Origin: WHTB01 sp050699035
GTDB taxonomy: Bacteria; Actinomycetota; Actinomycetes; Propionibacteriales; Nocardioidaceae
Length of the DNA stretch: 14,572 nt
Direction of reading: 5' to 3'
NCBI GenBank assembly: GCA_050699035.1
Contig: JBOHDE010000086.1
Location: 1 to 14,572 of the forward strand
Positions 6,026-14,572 of the stretch are shown in pieces. The position numbers were made by a program, and so were the translations under genes. How positions within the stretch are numbered: the stretch's first letter is position 1; every line of letters begins with the position of its first letter. The notes beneath the pieces are model-generated. The model was given only the letters and a program-made list of their open reading frames with translations, made no database searches and had not been told where the DNA came from.

Positions 6026-6436
6026 ATGAACCTCAGCATTCACACCACAGTCCTCCCGCACGACGACCCGGACGCCTCCGTGGCCTTCTACCGCGACATC
6101 CTCGGCTTCGAGGTACGCAGCGACTTCGGCGACGGCAAGATGCGCTGGATCACGGTCGGCCCCTCCGACCAGCCCGACATCTCCATCCTGCTAGCCCCGC
6201 CGGCGGCCGACCCCGGTATCACCGACGACGAGCGCCGCACCATCGTCGAGATGATGGCCAAAGGCACCTACGGTTGGATCCTGCTCGCCACCGAGGACCT
6301 CGACGGCACCTTCGAGCGGGTCCAGGCCACCGATGCCGAGGTCGTCCAGGAACCGACCGAGCAGCCGTACGGCGCCCGCGACTGCGCCTTCCGCGATCCC
6401 GCCGGCAACCAGGTCCGGATCCAGGAGCAGCGCTGA
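6026..6436 (+). CDS. VOC/glyoxalase superfamily protein, copy 1
   Basis: The 136-residue protein has the two beta-alpha-beta-beta-beta modules of the vicinal oxygen chelate fold. Module 1 includes DASVAFYRDILGFEVR (16-31); module 2 ends with the characteristic CAFRDPAGNQVRI (120-132). Candidate metal ligands are His6 and the Glu near the C-terminus (134). The family covers glyoxalases, dioxygenases and antibiotic-binding proteins, so the substrate is open. The ATG at 6026 is preferred because a TAGCGT -10 lies seven bases before it; a GTG at 6017 would add three residues but overlaps that box. The stop overlaps the CTG start of the MFS gene by four bases, so the two should be co-translated. 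Confidence 0.9.
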   Translation: MNLSIHTTVLPHDDPDASVAFYRDILGFEVRSDFGDGKMRWITVGPSDQPDISILLAPPAADPGITDDERRTIVEMMAKGTYGWILLATEDLDGTFERVQATDAEVVQEPTEQPYGARDCAFRDPAGNQVRIQEQR

Positions 6437-7686
6437 GCGGTCCGGCGAACACAAGACCGCTCCGACGGCTCGTTCCCTCGGCGTATCGCCCGGTCCTCGC
6501 CAACCGGGTGTTCCGGCGGCTGATCCTCGGCTTCGCGGTCTCGTACCTCGGGGACGGGATGAGCTTCGTCGCGGTGGCGTGGCTCGCCATCGAGCTCGCG
6601 CCGCAGGCGACCGCGGGGCTGTGGGTCGGCAGCGCGGTGGCCGCGTACACGCTGCCGGGGGTGGTCGGGGCTCTGGTGTTCGGTCGCCGGTTGCGCCGGT
6701 TGCCGGCTCGGAGCCTGCTGCTCGCCGACAACGTGGTGCGCGGCGTGCTGCTCGGCGCCATCCCGCTCGCCTGGCTCGCCGGACTGCTCTCGCTGCCCCT
6801 GTACGTCGCGTTGCTCGCGGGCTCGTCGCTGCTGCACGCGTGGGGCAGCGCAGGAAAGTACACCCTGCTCGCCGAGCTGCTACCCGACGAGCAGCGGCTC
6901 GCCGCCAACACCCTGGTCAGCTCGCTCAACTTTGCCGGCACGATCGCCGGGCCTGCGATCGCCGGTGTGCTCGTGACGTACGTCAGCGCCGCGCTCGTGC
7001 TCGGCCTGGACGCGTTCACCTATGTGTTCCTCGCCGTGCTCGTCGCCCGGTTGCAACTGCCCCATCAGCCGGGGCATGTCTCCGTCGTCGACCAGGCGGC
7101 CGCCCGCGGCGGGCTCGGGCTGCTGCGGTCCCATCCCGAGCTGCTCGGGCTGCTGGCGCTGACCTGGTTCTTCAACCTGCTGTACGGACCCGTCGAGGTC
7201 GCGCTGCCGCTGCACGTGACCGACGACCTGAACGCACCGGGCACGCTGCTCGGCCTCTACTGGATGCTGTTCGGCATCGGCGCGGTGCTCGGCGCGCTCG
7301 CGGTCGGCGCGCTGCAAAAGTTGCCGCTCTGGCCGGTGACGGTCGCCATCGTGGTCGCCTGGGGGCTCGCGCTGCTGCCGTTCGGGTTCGTCGTGCCGAC
7401 GGCCGTCACCGTCGCGTGCTTCACGCTCGGTGGCGCGATCTACGGGCCGTTCGTCGCACTCTCGGTGACGCTGATGCAGGCGAAGTCGCCACCGCAGCAC
7501 CTGGCCGCGATGCTGGCAGCCCGCAGTGCGGCGCTGCTGACGGCCTCCCCGCTCGGCACCGCGCTCGGCGGACCGCTGACTACCGTGCTGGGCCCGCGTG
7601 CGACGCTCGGCGGCTCCGGGCTTGCCACCGTGGTGCTCGGCGTCGTCGCGTGTGTCCTGCTGCTGGCCCGACGCCGAAACAAGTGA
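6433..7686 (+). CDS. MFS transporter, probable drug/metabolite exporter, CTG start
   Basis: The 417-residue protein has about twelve hydrophobic segments and the layout of major facilitator exporters in the inner membrane, driven by ion gradients. The opening GFAVSYLGDGMSFVAVAWLA is typical of the actinobacterial exporter group, and LLTASPLGTALGG lies near the end. The frame has no ATG, GTG or TTG start before the conserved N-terminus (PSAYRPVLANRVFRR). CTG at 6433-6435 overlaps the VOC stop as CTGA and has AGGAG at 6423-6427 five bases upstream, so I take it as the start. The first standard codon, GTG at 6508, would cut off the conserved leader before TM1. The substrate is unknown. The downstream UvrA-like ATPase suggests a drug. 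Confidence 0.88.
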   Translation: MSGPANTRPLRRLVPSAYRPVLANRVFRRLILGFAVSYLGDGMSFVAVAWLAIELAPQATAGLWVGSAVAAYTLPGVVGALVFGRRLRRLPARSLLLADNVVRGVLLGAIPLAWLAGLLSLPLYVALLAGSSLLHAWGSAGKYTLLAELLPDEQRLAANTLVSSLNFAGTIAGPAIAGVLVTYVSAALVLGLDAFTYVFLAVLVARLQLPHQPGHVSVVDQAAARGGLGLLRSHPELLGLLALTWFFNLLYGPVEVALPLHVTDDLNAPGTLLGLYWMLFGIGAVLGALAVGALQKLPLWPVTVAIVVAWGLALLPFGFVVPTAVTVACFTLGGAIYGPFVALSVTLMQAKSPPQHLAAMLAARSAALLTASPLGTALGGPLTTVLGPRATLGGSGLATVVLGVVACVLLLARRRNK

Positions 7687-7691
7687 GCGCG

Positions 7692-7777
7692 CTAGCGTGA
7701 CGGCAACGTACTCGGGCTGCTTCAGGACCGAAAGTCCGCCCGGAGGGGACCCGCCTGACAGAGGGAGAACGAAGAGT
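7692..7777 (+). promoter_or_regulatory. Possible internal promoter and leader of the UvrA-like gene
   Basis: CTAGCGTGAC at 7692-7701 is identical to the box before the VOC gene (6012-6021), and its TAGCGT could act as a -10. Transcription would then start near 7705 and leave a leader of about 70 bases ending in AGGGAG (7762-7767). In the leader GTCC can pair with GGAC on either side, so alternative small stems are possible, but these are weak. Confidence 0.35.
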
Positions 7778-10165
<2,388 letters not shown>

Positions 10166-10195
10166 GGTCGGCCCCGCGACGAAAGGAGCGGCCCG

Positions 10196-10657
10196 ATGAG
10201 CCGCGACATCCAGGTCACCTTCGACGCCCACGACCCGCGGGCGCTGTCGTCGTTCTGGCGCGACGTACTGGGCTACGTCCACCCCGCCCCGCCCGGGGTC
10301 GACCTGCCCGAGGGCGCCGACCCGTTGGCCGCGTGGGACGACTTCCTCGCGCGGATCGGCGTACCCGAGGAGCAGCGCAACTCGAGATCGGCGATCGAGG
10401 ACCCGGACGGGCACGGCCCACGGCTGTTCTTCCAACAGGTGCCGGAGGACAAGGTCGCCAAGAACCGCGTCCACCTCGACGTCCGCGCGGCTCCCGGACT
10501 GGAGGGGGAGGAGCGGATGGGCGCGCTGGAGGTCGAGTGCGACCGGCTGGTCGCGCTGGGAGCGACGCGAGTACGTCGCAGCGAGCCCGCCCCACCGCTG
10601 GACAGAGGCTTCATCGTGATGACCGACACCGAGGGCAACGAGTTCTGCCTGGACTGA
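10196..10657 (+). CDS. VOC/glyoxalase-like domain protein, copy 2
   Basis: The 153-residue protein is of the glyoxalase-like domain class common in actinobacteria. It opens IQVTFDAHDPRALSSFWRDV (5-24), the first VOC strand and helix. Its middle has RLFFQQVPEDKVAKNRVHLD (76-95), a hallmark of this class, and it ends FIVMTDTEGNEFCLD. Catalytic activity is unproven for the class; several members simply bind small molecules. ATG at 10196 is preceded by AAAGGAG (10182-10188) seven bases away. It follows the UvrA-like gene by 30 bases and is probably the last gene of that transcript. It converges with the next minus-strand gene, with only 19 bases between stops. Confidence 0.9.
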   Translation: MSRDIQVTFDAHDPRALSSFWRDVLGYVHPAPPGVDLPEGADPLAAWDDFLARIGVPEEQRNSRSAIEDPDGHGPRLFFQQVPEDKVAKNRVHLDVRAAPGLEGEERMGALEVECDRLVALGATRVRRSEPAPPLDRGFIVMTDTEGNEFCLD

Positions 10658-10676
10658 GGGGCTGTGCCGTTCACGC

Positions 10677-11279
10677 TCAGCGGACTCGGTCGTAGACAAG
10701 AGCCAACGTGCCGTGCTCGCCCGCCGACTGGCTGGCGAGCGCCCATCGCCCCGCGGGTAGGCCGTCGTCGAAGAGGCGCGGCCCGCCGCCGAGGAAGACC
10801 GGGAAGATCGTGATCGCCAGCCGGTCGACCTGGTCGGCCGCCAGCAGCGCCTTGATGACGCTCGCGCTGGAGAGCACGAGAATGTCGCCGCCATCGGTCG
10901 CCTTGAGGTCCGTGACCACCTCGGCTGTCGGCTTGTCGACGATCGTCGTCCGCTCCCACGGCGCCTCGTCGAGCGTGGTCGAGAGGACCACCTTGTCGGT
11001 GTCGACCAGCCATTTCGCGAAGCCCACGTCGCGCGGGTCGGCACCCTCCATGCCGATGACAGTGGGCCAGAAACCGAGGAACCCCTCGGCGTTGACCCGT
11101 CCGAGCAGGGCCGTCGTCGCCGGCTCCCAGAGGCTGGTCAGGTGGTCACGGGCGACGTCGGTGATGGCGTACGGCATCACCCAGCCCATGTCCGTAGGGT
11201 CGTCCGGCCCGGCGTAGTGGCCGTCGAGGGAGAGGCTCATGTTGGTGACGACTCTGCGGCCGGCGGTCTGCTCTTTCAC
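10677..11279 (-). CDS. RibD C-terminal-domain (DHFR-like) family protein, copy 3
   Basis: The 200-residue protein is a more distant member of the same family as 3882-4421 and 5386-5946. It keeps the intact MSLSLDGHYAGPDD start (14-27), ALLGRVNAEGFLGFWP (57-72), KVVLSTTLDEAPWE (96-109) and the C-terminal RLAITIFPVFLGGGPRLFDD (153-172). It therefore looks more likely to be an active NAD(P)H reductase than copy 2. The start is GTG at 11277-11279, overlapping the upstream TGA as GTGA, and it has its own AAGGAG (complement of 11286-11291) six bases before. It is thus translationally coupled to the ArsR-SRPBCC fusion and should respond to the same signal. The substrate is unknown. Confidence 0.9.
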   Translation of the reverse strand: MKEQTAGRRVVTNMSLSLDGHYAGPDDPTDMGWVMPYAITDVARDHLTSLWEPATTALLGRVNAEGFLGFWPTVIGMEGADPRDVGFAKWLVDTDKVVLSTTLDEAPWERTTIVDKPTAEVVTDLKATDGGDILVLSSASVIKALLAADQVDRLAITIFPVFLGGGPRLFDDGLPAGRWALASQSAGEHGTLALVYDRVR

Positions 11280-12139
11280 GTCGTACTCCTTGGGTCGGTG
11301 CCGTCGGTGCCGACGGCGTCGTGCGAGTCAGCGACGAGGGTCGCGGCGAGCTTGTCGAGGCTCTGGCCGAAGCCGATCTCGATGCCGGCAATGAAGTCCG
11401 CGGAGTCGACCGTGCTGTCGGTGATCCGGTAGCGGACGTCGAGATCCGTCCCTGCGTCGGTGGGTCGGAGGCGGAGGTCGACATGGGTGGTGAAGGCGAG
11501 GCCGCCGCCGGGAAGCAGCGGCGAGAGCCGGTAGGCGAGGCGATCACCGGGGCGTACGTCGTCGACGACTCCCTCCGCGCGTCCGGCGACCAGGTCCGAG
11601 CCGTCGGCGTCCTCGGCATCGCGGTACTCCAGGACGATGCGTCCACCCGGTCGCGCCTCGAAGACGAGCTCGGACACGCGGAGGTCGTCGGGCGTCCACC
11701 ATCGGGCGAGTAGGTCGGCCTCGGTCAGGTGGCGCCAGACCACCGCGGGACGCCCACTCAGCGACCGGATGAACCTGAACGAGCGGCCGTCGGCCCACCC
11801 CGACTCGTCCGCGGCGAGCCGTTCCGCGTGGAGGCTGAGCGCGTAGCGGTCGTAGGTCTCGCGCGGGCCCCCGACCTGGTCGGCGGTGTCGGCGAGCTGG
11901 CCGAGCGCAGCCGCCAGGTCCCGCAGGGGAGCGGGCCGGAGCGCGTAGATGCGCCGCTGGCCGGTGCGCTGGGAGGTGACGATGCCGGCGCGCTCGAGGG
12001 TCTGCAGGTGCTTGCTCGTCTGCGGCTGGCGCGCCTCGGCCAGCTGGGCGAGGACGCCGACCGAGCGAGGTCGCTCGGCCAACAGGCTGACGAGGCGCCA
12101 GCGGGCCGGGTCGGCCAGTGCGGTGAGGAGTGCGTCCAT
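11276..12139 (-). CDS. ArsR-family regulator fused to an SRPBCC (AHSA1-like) domain
   Basis: The 287-residue protein joins two parts usually encoded separately. Residues 1-75 are an ArsR winged helix: LADPARWRLVSLLAERPRSV (8-27), recognition helix QPQTSKHLQTLERAG (38-52) and wing RTGQRRIYAL. Residues about 118-272 are an SRPBCC/AHSA1 ligand-binding fold with LLARWWTPDDLRV (143-155), GGRIVLEYRD and the closing helix GFGQSLDKLAATL (257-269). There is no cysteine in the protein, so the metal-thiolate sites of classical ArsR sensors are absent. I infer that the SRPBCC cavity binds an organic ligand. A palindromic operator and near-consensus promoter lie directly upstream, and the start ATG (12137-12139) appears leaderless. 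It overlaps the DHFR-like gene by GTGA. Confidence 0.9.
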   Translation of the reverse strand: MDALLTALADPARWRLVSLLAERPRSVGVLAQLAEARQPQTSKHLQTLERAGIVTSQRTGQRRIYALRPAPLRDLAAALGQLADTADQVGGPRETYDRYALSLHAERLAADESGWADGRSFRFIRSLSGRPAVVWRHLTEADLLARWWTPDDLRVSELVFEARPGGRIVLEYRDAEDADGSDLVAGRAEGVVDDVRPGDRLAYRLSPLLPGGGLAFTTHVDLRLRPTDAGTDLDVRYRITDSTVDSADFIAGIEIGFGQSLDKLAATLVADSHDAVGTDGTDPRSTT

Positions 12140-12146
12140 GGCGACA

Positions 12147-12184
12147 AATATTCGTGACAGCGAATATTCATGTCAAGGAATATT
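12147..12184. promoter_or_regulatory. Palindromic operator with three AATATT half-sites
   Basis: aatattcg (12147-12154) and cgaatatt (12161-12168) are perfect inverted arms around six bases. A third half-site, gaatatt (12178-12184), pairs with the middle one over an eight-base gap. The AT-rich palindrome stands out in GC-rich DNA and covers the ArsR-fusion promoter, as expected for autorepression. Confidence 0.72.
12148..12176 (-). promoter_or_regulatory. Leaderless promoter of the ArsR-SRPBCC gene
   Basis: On the minus strand a perfect TTGACA (complement of 12171-12176) is followed by a 17-base spacer and GAATAT (complement of 12148-12153). Eight bases later comes the ATG at 12139. There is no ribosome site, so the message probably begins at or next to the start codon. 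The -35 overlaps the stop codon of the upstream HAD gene. Confidence 0.65.
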
Positions 12185-12904
12185 TTCTCCGGCTCTGACC
12201 TCGGATCGGCGTTCCCACGTCGTCAGCGCGACGACCAGATCGTTCAGGCTGCTTGACCGCCAGTCGAAGATGTCGGTCCTCGTCGGAGGATCGCCGACAG
12301 GTCGCTGGACGTAGGCGGTTCGCATTCCGACGGCCTGAGCTCCGCGGAGGTCCCAGGCGTGGGCGGCGACCATCAACACGCGCTGTGCCGGACATCCTGC
12401 CGCGTCGACCGCGAGCTGGTAGACCTCCGGTGCCGGCTTGTAGGCCCGGGCATCTTCGGCGGACAGGGCTTGGTGCCAGCGCAGCCCGGCGTACGCGTTG
12501 AGACGGAGCAGCGTCGCGCGGCTGGCATTGGACAGCCCCAGGACCGGAAATCGCTGCGCCAGGCGCGTGAGTCCGGCGACGGAGTCGTCCCATGGCTCGA
12601 GGCGCTGACTCGCGGTGGCCAGCCGCTCGATGGCAACCGGATCAGTGAGCCCGGCACGGTCGGCGATGCGGTGAGCTGCCTCGCGGTCGATGACCTCGGT
12701 GTTGGCGTAAGCCCGGCCTTCTTCCTCGATGCGTTGCTGCTCGTGCTCGACATGCTCTCGCCACACGGTCAGCAGCTGGTCGACAGATGCATCGTCGGAC
12801 CCGGGCACCGCGTCGCGGATGGCCGCGCGAAGTCCGCCTGGCTCGTCGACCATCGTGCCGAGGACGTCGAAGACGACGACCTCGATGTCGTGCGCCTCGG
12901 CCAT
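12173..12904 (-). CDS. HAD-superfamily hydrolase, haloacid dehalogenase type II-like
   Basis: The 243-residue protein has all four HAD motifs. The nucleophile is D13 in VVVFDVLGTMVD (motif I, with T17). Motif II is GLSNAS (123-128), the lysine is K156 in AYKPAPEVY, and motif IV is AAHAWDLRGAQAVGMRTAYV (180-199) with D185. The string A-A-H-x-W-D-L is typical of (S)-2-haloacid dehalogenase-like proteins, which replace a C2 halogen by hydroxyl. However, many relatives are not proven dehalogenases, and motif I here reads D-V-L-G-T rather than the usual D-A-[YF]-G-T. The ATG at 12902-12904 has AGGAG four bases upstream. It follows the MarR gene by 69 bases on the same strand and may be cotranscribed. 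Its last codons overlap the ArsR-fusion promoter. Confidence 0.87.
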   Translation of the reverse strand: MAEAHDIEVVVFDVLGTMVDEPGGLRAAIRDAVPGSDDASVDQLLTVWREHVEHEQQRIEEEGRAYANTEVIDREAAHRIADRAGLTDPVAIERLATASQRLEPWDDSVAGLTRLAQRFPVLGLSNASRATLLRLNAYAGLRWHQALSAEDARAYKPAPEVYQLAVDAAGCPAQRVLMVAAHAWDLRGAQAVGMRTAYVQRPVGDPPTRTDIFDWRSSSLNDLVVALTTWERRSEVRAGENIP

Positions 12905-12973
12905 CGGTCTCCTCTTCGTGGTGTCACGATCAGGTTAGCGATCCCTCCTCGCCGACAATGGCCGGACGCCGCC

Positions 12974-13399
12974 TCAGGTTTCCGTCGCGTGGAGCAGCTT
13001 GGACAGCAGCCGCCGGAGCTCTCGGTGCCCACGCTCGCCGAGGATCTCGGTGACCTGCTCCTCGATGCCCTCGATCGTCTGACGTCCGGCCGCGACGGCG
13101 TCCCGGCCTCGCTTGGTGAGCACGATGAGTTTCGCCCGGCCGTCGTTCGGGTCGGGACGACGGACGGTGTACCCCATGTCCACGAGCTCGTCGACAAGCT
13201 CGCCCATGGCCTGAGGGGTCATATTGGCCTTCTGCGCGAGCTCGGTGAGCCGCGAACCGTCGGGTGAGATCTGGGCGAAGACGGCGGAGTGCTTGGGCTT
13301 TTGCGGATAGCCGGCACCGACCACGCCCTCAACGATCTGGAAGCCGAGCAGGCTGTACGCCTGGCCCAGCATCGAGACCGTGTTCAGTGGCTTCTCCAT
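12974..13399 (-). CDS. MarR-family transcriptional regulator
   Basis: The 141-residue protein has the MarR winged-helix plan: a dimerisation helix at the N-terminus, then GSRLTELAQKANMTPQAMGELVDELVD (48-74) containing the recognition helix, the wing RRPDPNDGRAKLIVLT (80-95) with the family's D-x-R signature, and a C-terminal dimer helix. Such proteins usually repress a divergent gene and release DNA when bound by phenolic or other small ligands. I place the start at the ATG 13397-13399 because GGAG lies six bases upstream; a TTG two codons earlier lacks that spacing. The divergent membrane-protein gene and an intervening palindrome over its -10 make it the probable direct target. Confidence 0.92.
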   Translation of the reverse strand: MEKPLNTVSMLGQAYSLLGFQIVEGVVGAGYPQKPKHSAVFAQISPDGSRLTELAQKANMTPQAMGELVDELVDMGYTVRRPDPNDGRAKLIVLTKRGRDAVAAGRQTIEGIEEQVTEILGERGHRELRRLLSKLLHATET

Positions 13400-13427
13400 T
13401 GACAACTCCGGGTCCGCAGAGTATTCA
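13399..13427 (+). promoter_or_regulatory. Promoter of the membrane-protein gene
   Basis: TTGACA at 13399-13404, a 17-base spacer and TATTCA at 13422-13427 form a near-consensus sigma-70 promoter reading rightward. The -35 overlaps the first base of the divergent MarR start codon. Transcription should begin near 13434 and leave a leader of about 60 bases. Confidence 0.62.
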
Positions 13428-13445
13428 GGTTACCTGAGTATCTGC
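13416..13445. promoter_or_regulatory. Probable MarR operator
   Basis: tattcaggt (13422-13430) and acctgagta (13432-13440) form an inverted repeat around one base, with one mismatch in nine. The match extends outward through gcaga/tctgc, offset by one base. It lies 17 bases from the MarR start codon and covers the -10 of the divergent gene, a standard repressor position. Confidence 0.7.
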
Positions 13446-13493
13446 TGGCACCACGCCGGCGGGTTGACTCTCGGGGTGAGAGGGGTGGTGACC

Positions 13494-14132
13494 ATGACGC
13501 ACGTGGGGGAGGGCACCTTGCCCGCCACTTCCGTTCCGGTCTGGGTGACCCGTGCCGGTGTGGTCTGTGTGGCGGCCGGCATCCTCGGTGCCGCCAGCGG
13601 CATCGTCTTGGCCTTGTACCCGGGCCAGGTGTCCGAGGACCTGCTCAGCTATCCGCTCACTGCGGGCGGCTTTACCGTCATTCAGATCTGGTTCTTCGTG
13701 CAGCACGTCGGGCTGCTCGCCGGCATCGCGGCACTCACCCGCGCGGAGACCTTGGCGGAGGGCCGGAGCGCACGTTGGGGCACCGGCCTCGCGGTCTCGG
13801 GCATGGCACTGCTCGCCGTCACCGAGCTGATCGCCATCACGGCACGCAACTCGACCTACCCCGGCGACGGCACCGGGCTTCTCGACGCGCTCTACGGCGT
13901 CTCCAGCCTCGCGGTCGGGGTCGGACTGATCCTGGCCGGCATCGCCGTCCGCCGTAGGGGACGCTGGACCGGTTGGCGTGGGCTCGTGGTGCTGGTCGCC
14001 GGCATCTTCGTGTTCGTGCCGATGACCCCCGCACTGCTGGGACCGTTCGTGCTCGCGCGGCTCGCGATCACGGTCTGGATGCTGCTCTTCGCAGCCCTCG
14101 GCTACGCGCTCTGGAAGGCCGACGCGCAATGA
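13494..14132 (+). CDS. Six-TM integral membrane protein of unknown function
   Basis: The 212-residue protein is strongly hydrophobic, with predicted membrane helices near residues 18-42, 61-82, 98-116, 130-151, 162-180 and 182-206. A basic loop RRRGRWTGWR (153-162) suggests a cytoplasmic side between helices 4 and 5 by the positive-inside rule. A second loop holds RNSTYPGDGTGLLDALYG, which may be extracytoplasmic. I do not recognise the family; it lacks transporter signatures. The ATG at 13494 has AGAGGGG some ten bases upstream; a GTG at 13476 is a possible longer start. It lies divergent from a MarR regulator and behind a promoter overlapped by its likely operator, so it is probably induced when MarR is released. 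A role in stress or efflux is only a guess. Confidence 0.85.
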   Translation: MTHVGEGTLPATSVPVWVTRAGVVCVAAGILGAASGIVLALYPGQVSEDLLSYPLTAGGFTVIQIWFFVQHVGLLAGIAALTRAETLAEGRSARWGTGLAVSGMALLAVTELIAITARNSTYPGDGTGLLDALYGVSSLAVGVGLILAGIAVRRRGRWTGWRGLVVLVAGIFVFVPMTPALLGPFVLARLAITVWMLLFAALGYALWKADAQ

Positions 14133-14327
14133 GCAGAACAGGGGACCGGCGGCCTCTGGATTGTTCACTTCGGCAGCTGGCCGGCCCGGCCCGTCGGTGA
14201 CGACCGGGACGAGGCCATCTACAGGCTCCTCGGCTGTGGCGGCCAGGACGGTCCCCGCACACCAACTCCACGAACGGCAGCGCTCTGATACGACATCAGC
14301 AAGGAGACCAACTTCAAGACTGTTGAG
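14129..14327 (+). other. Short spacer with two small open frames
   Basis: Two small frames follow the membrane gene. One starts at an ATG that overlaps its stop as ATGA (14129-14131) and encodes 23 residues, MSRTGDRRPLDCSLRQLAGP plus three. The other continues in the membrane gene's own frame past the TGA, through LWIVHFGSWPARPVGDDRDE, to a TGA near 14286. Neither is convincing. A small hairpin (cccgtcg/cgaccggg, 14190-14208) may be a weak terminator. Confidence 0.25.
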
Positions 14328-14572
14328 TCAGGTCGTCGTGAGCACCTCTTCAACGATCCTGCTGAACGCGTCGCGGGCTGGGGCGCCGTCGTCCTTCAGC
14401 CCTGCCAACGCGCAGGTGGAAGGCGGCAGGTCACGGAGCGGAATAGCGACCACGTCGGGGTGTTGGAAATGCTGTGCGAACGGTGCGACGGTGGGATGGA
14501 TGAGCCGACCGCGCGCGAGGAGGTAGAGGAGCTCGGCGTTGTCGTCGACGGGTGCGTCGACGAACCGGATGA
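14328..14572 (-). CDS. LysR-family transcriptional regulator, C-terminal fragment
   Basis: The complement strand is open from the window edge to the TGA at 14328-14330 and gives 80 complete residues. They include ELLYLLARGRLIHPTVAPFA and HPDVVAIPLRDLPPSTCALA, which match the end of the LysR effector-binding domain. There the last strand typically reads as a 'hpdVv.vPl.dlpps..aL.' block before a short tail. The N-terminal helix-turn-helix and most of the sensor domain lie outside the window. The ligand and target genes cannot be judged. The final residues (KDDGAPARDAFSRIVEEVL) form the usual C-terminal helix. Confidence 0.8.
   Translation of the reverse strand, partial: IRFVDAPVDDNAELLYLLARGRLIHPTVAPFAQHFQHPDVVAIPLRDLPPSTCALAGLKDDGAPARDAFSRIVEEVLTTT

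Noticed and set aside
7705..7777. Riboswitch or attenuator in the leader of the UvrA-like gene
   Set aside because: Only 4-bp alternative stems can be drawn and no known aptamer pattern is visible.

Overview
The window is very GC-rich and strongly coding-biased. It has GTG starts, at least one likely CTG start, short intergenic gaps and several leaderless-looking promoters. Together with the protein content this points to an actinobacterium. A Kribbella- or Nocardioides-like soil genome is plausible, but that placement is inference. I see no rRNA, tRNA, CRISPR array, integrase or transposase.

Layout. (1) 1-750 is the C-terminal half of dihydrolipoamide dehydrogenase (lpdA), a housekeeping gene. 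(2) 790-1725 (-) is a secreted SMP-30-like beta-propeller. (3) 1750-2465 is about 700 bp without a credible gene, but with three inverted repeats and a degenerate direct repeat. (4) 2466-3388 (-) is a thioesterase/GNAT pair joined by a GTGA overlap. (5) 3389-3881 is mostly non-coding and may hold a decayed gene. (6) 3882-4836 (+) carries a RibD-C/DHFR-like gene and a frameshifted remnant of an NTF2-like protein. (7) 4916-10657 (+) is the main accessory block: AraC regulator, second DHFR-like protein, VOC protein, MFS exporter, UvrA-like (DrrC-type) ABC ATPase and a second VOC protein. (8) 10677-12904 (-) holds a third DHFR-like gene, coupled by GTGA to an ArsR-SRPBCC fusion, behind a HAD dehalogenase-like gene. 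(9) 12974-14132 is a divergent MarR / six-TM membrane protein pair sharing a promoter-operator. (10) 14328-14572 (-) is the C-terminal end of a LysR regulator.

Taken together, most of the window looks like a stress, detoxification and drug-handling neighbourhood. Its genes are small one-domain enzymes (VOC, RibD-C/DHFR-like, SRPBCC, HAD, GNAT, hotdog) interleaved with one-component regulators of four families (AraC, ArsR, MarR, LysR) and one exporter plus a drug-release-type ATPase. The most informative details are five. A copied AraC C-terminal tail lies in front of the VOC gene, so the DHFR-like gene between them sits between two versions of the same 3' end. The MFS gene seems to start at a CTG overlapping the upstream TGA. 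The ArsR fusion has a near-consensus, leaderless promoter wrapped in an AATATTCG palindrome. The MarR operator covers the -10 of the divergent gene. A long hairpin at 2030-2086 has G-U wobbles that favour a plus-strand RNA. No wholly unknown system is evident; the AraC/DHFR/VOC/MFS/UvrA-like block is the best candidate for a co-working unit that may not have been described.
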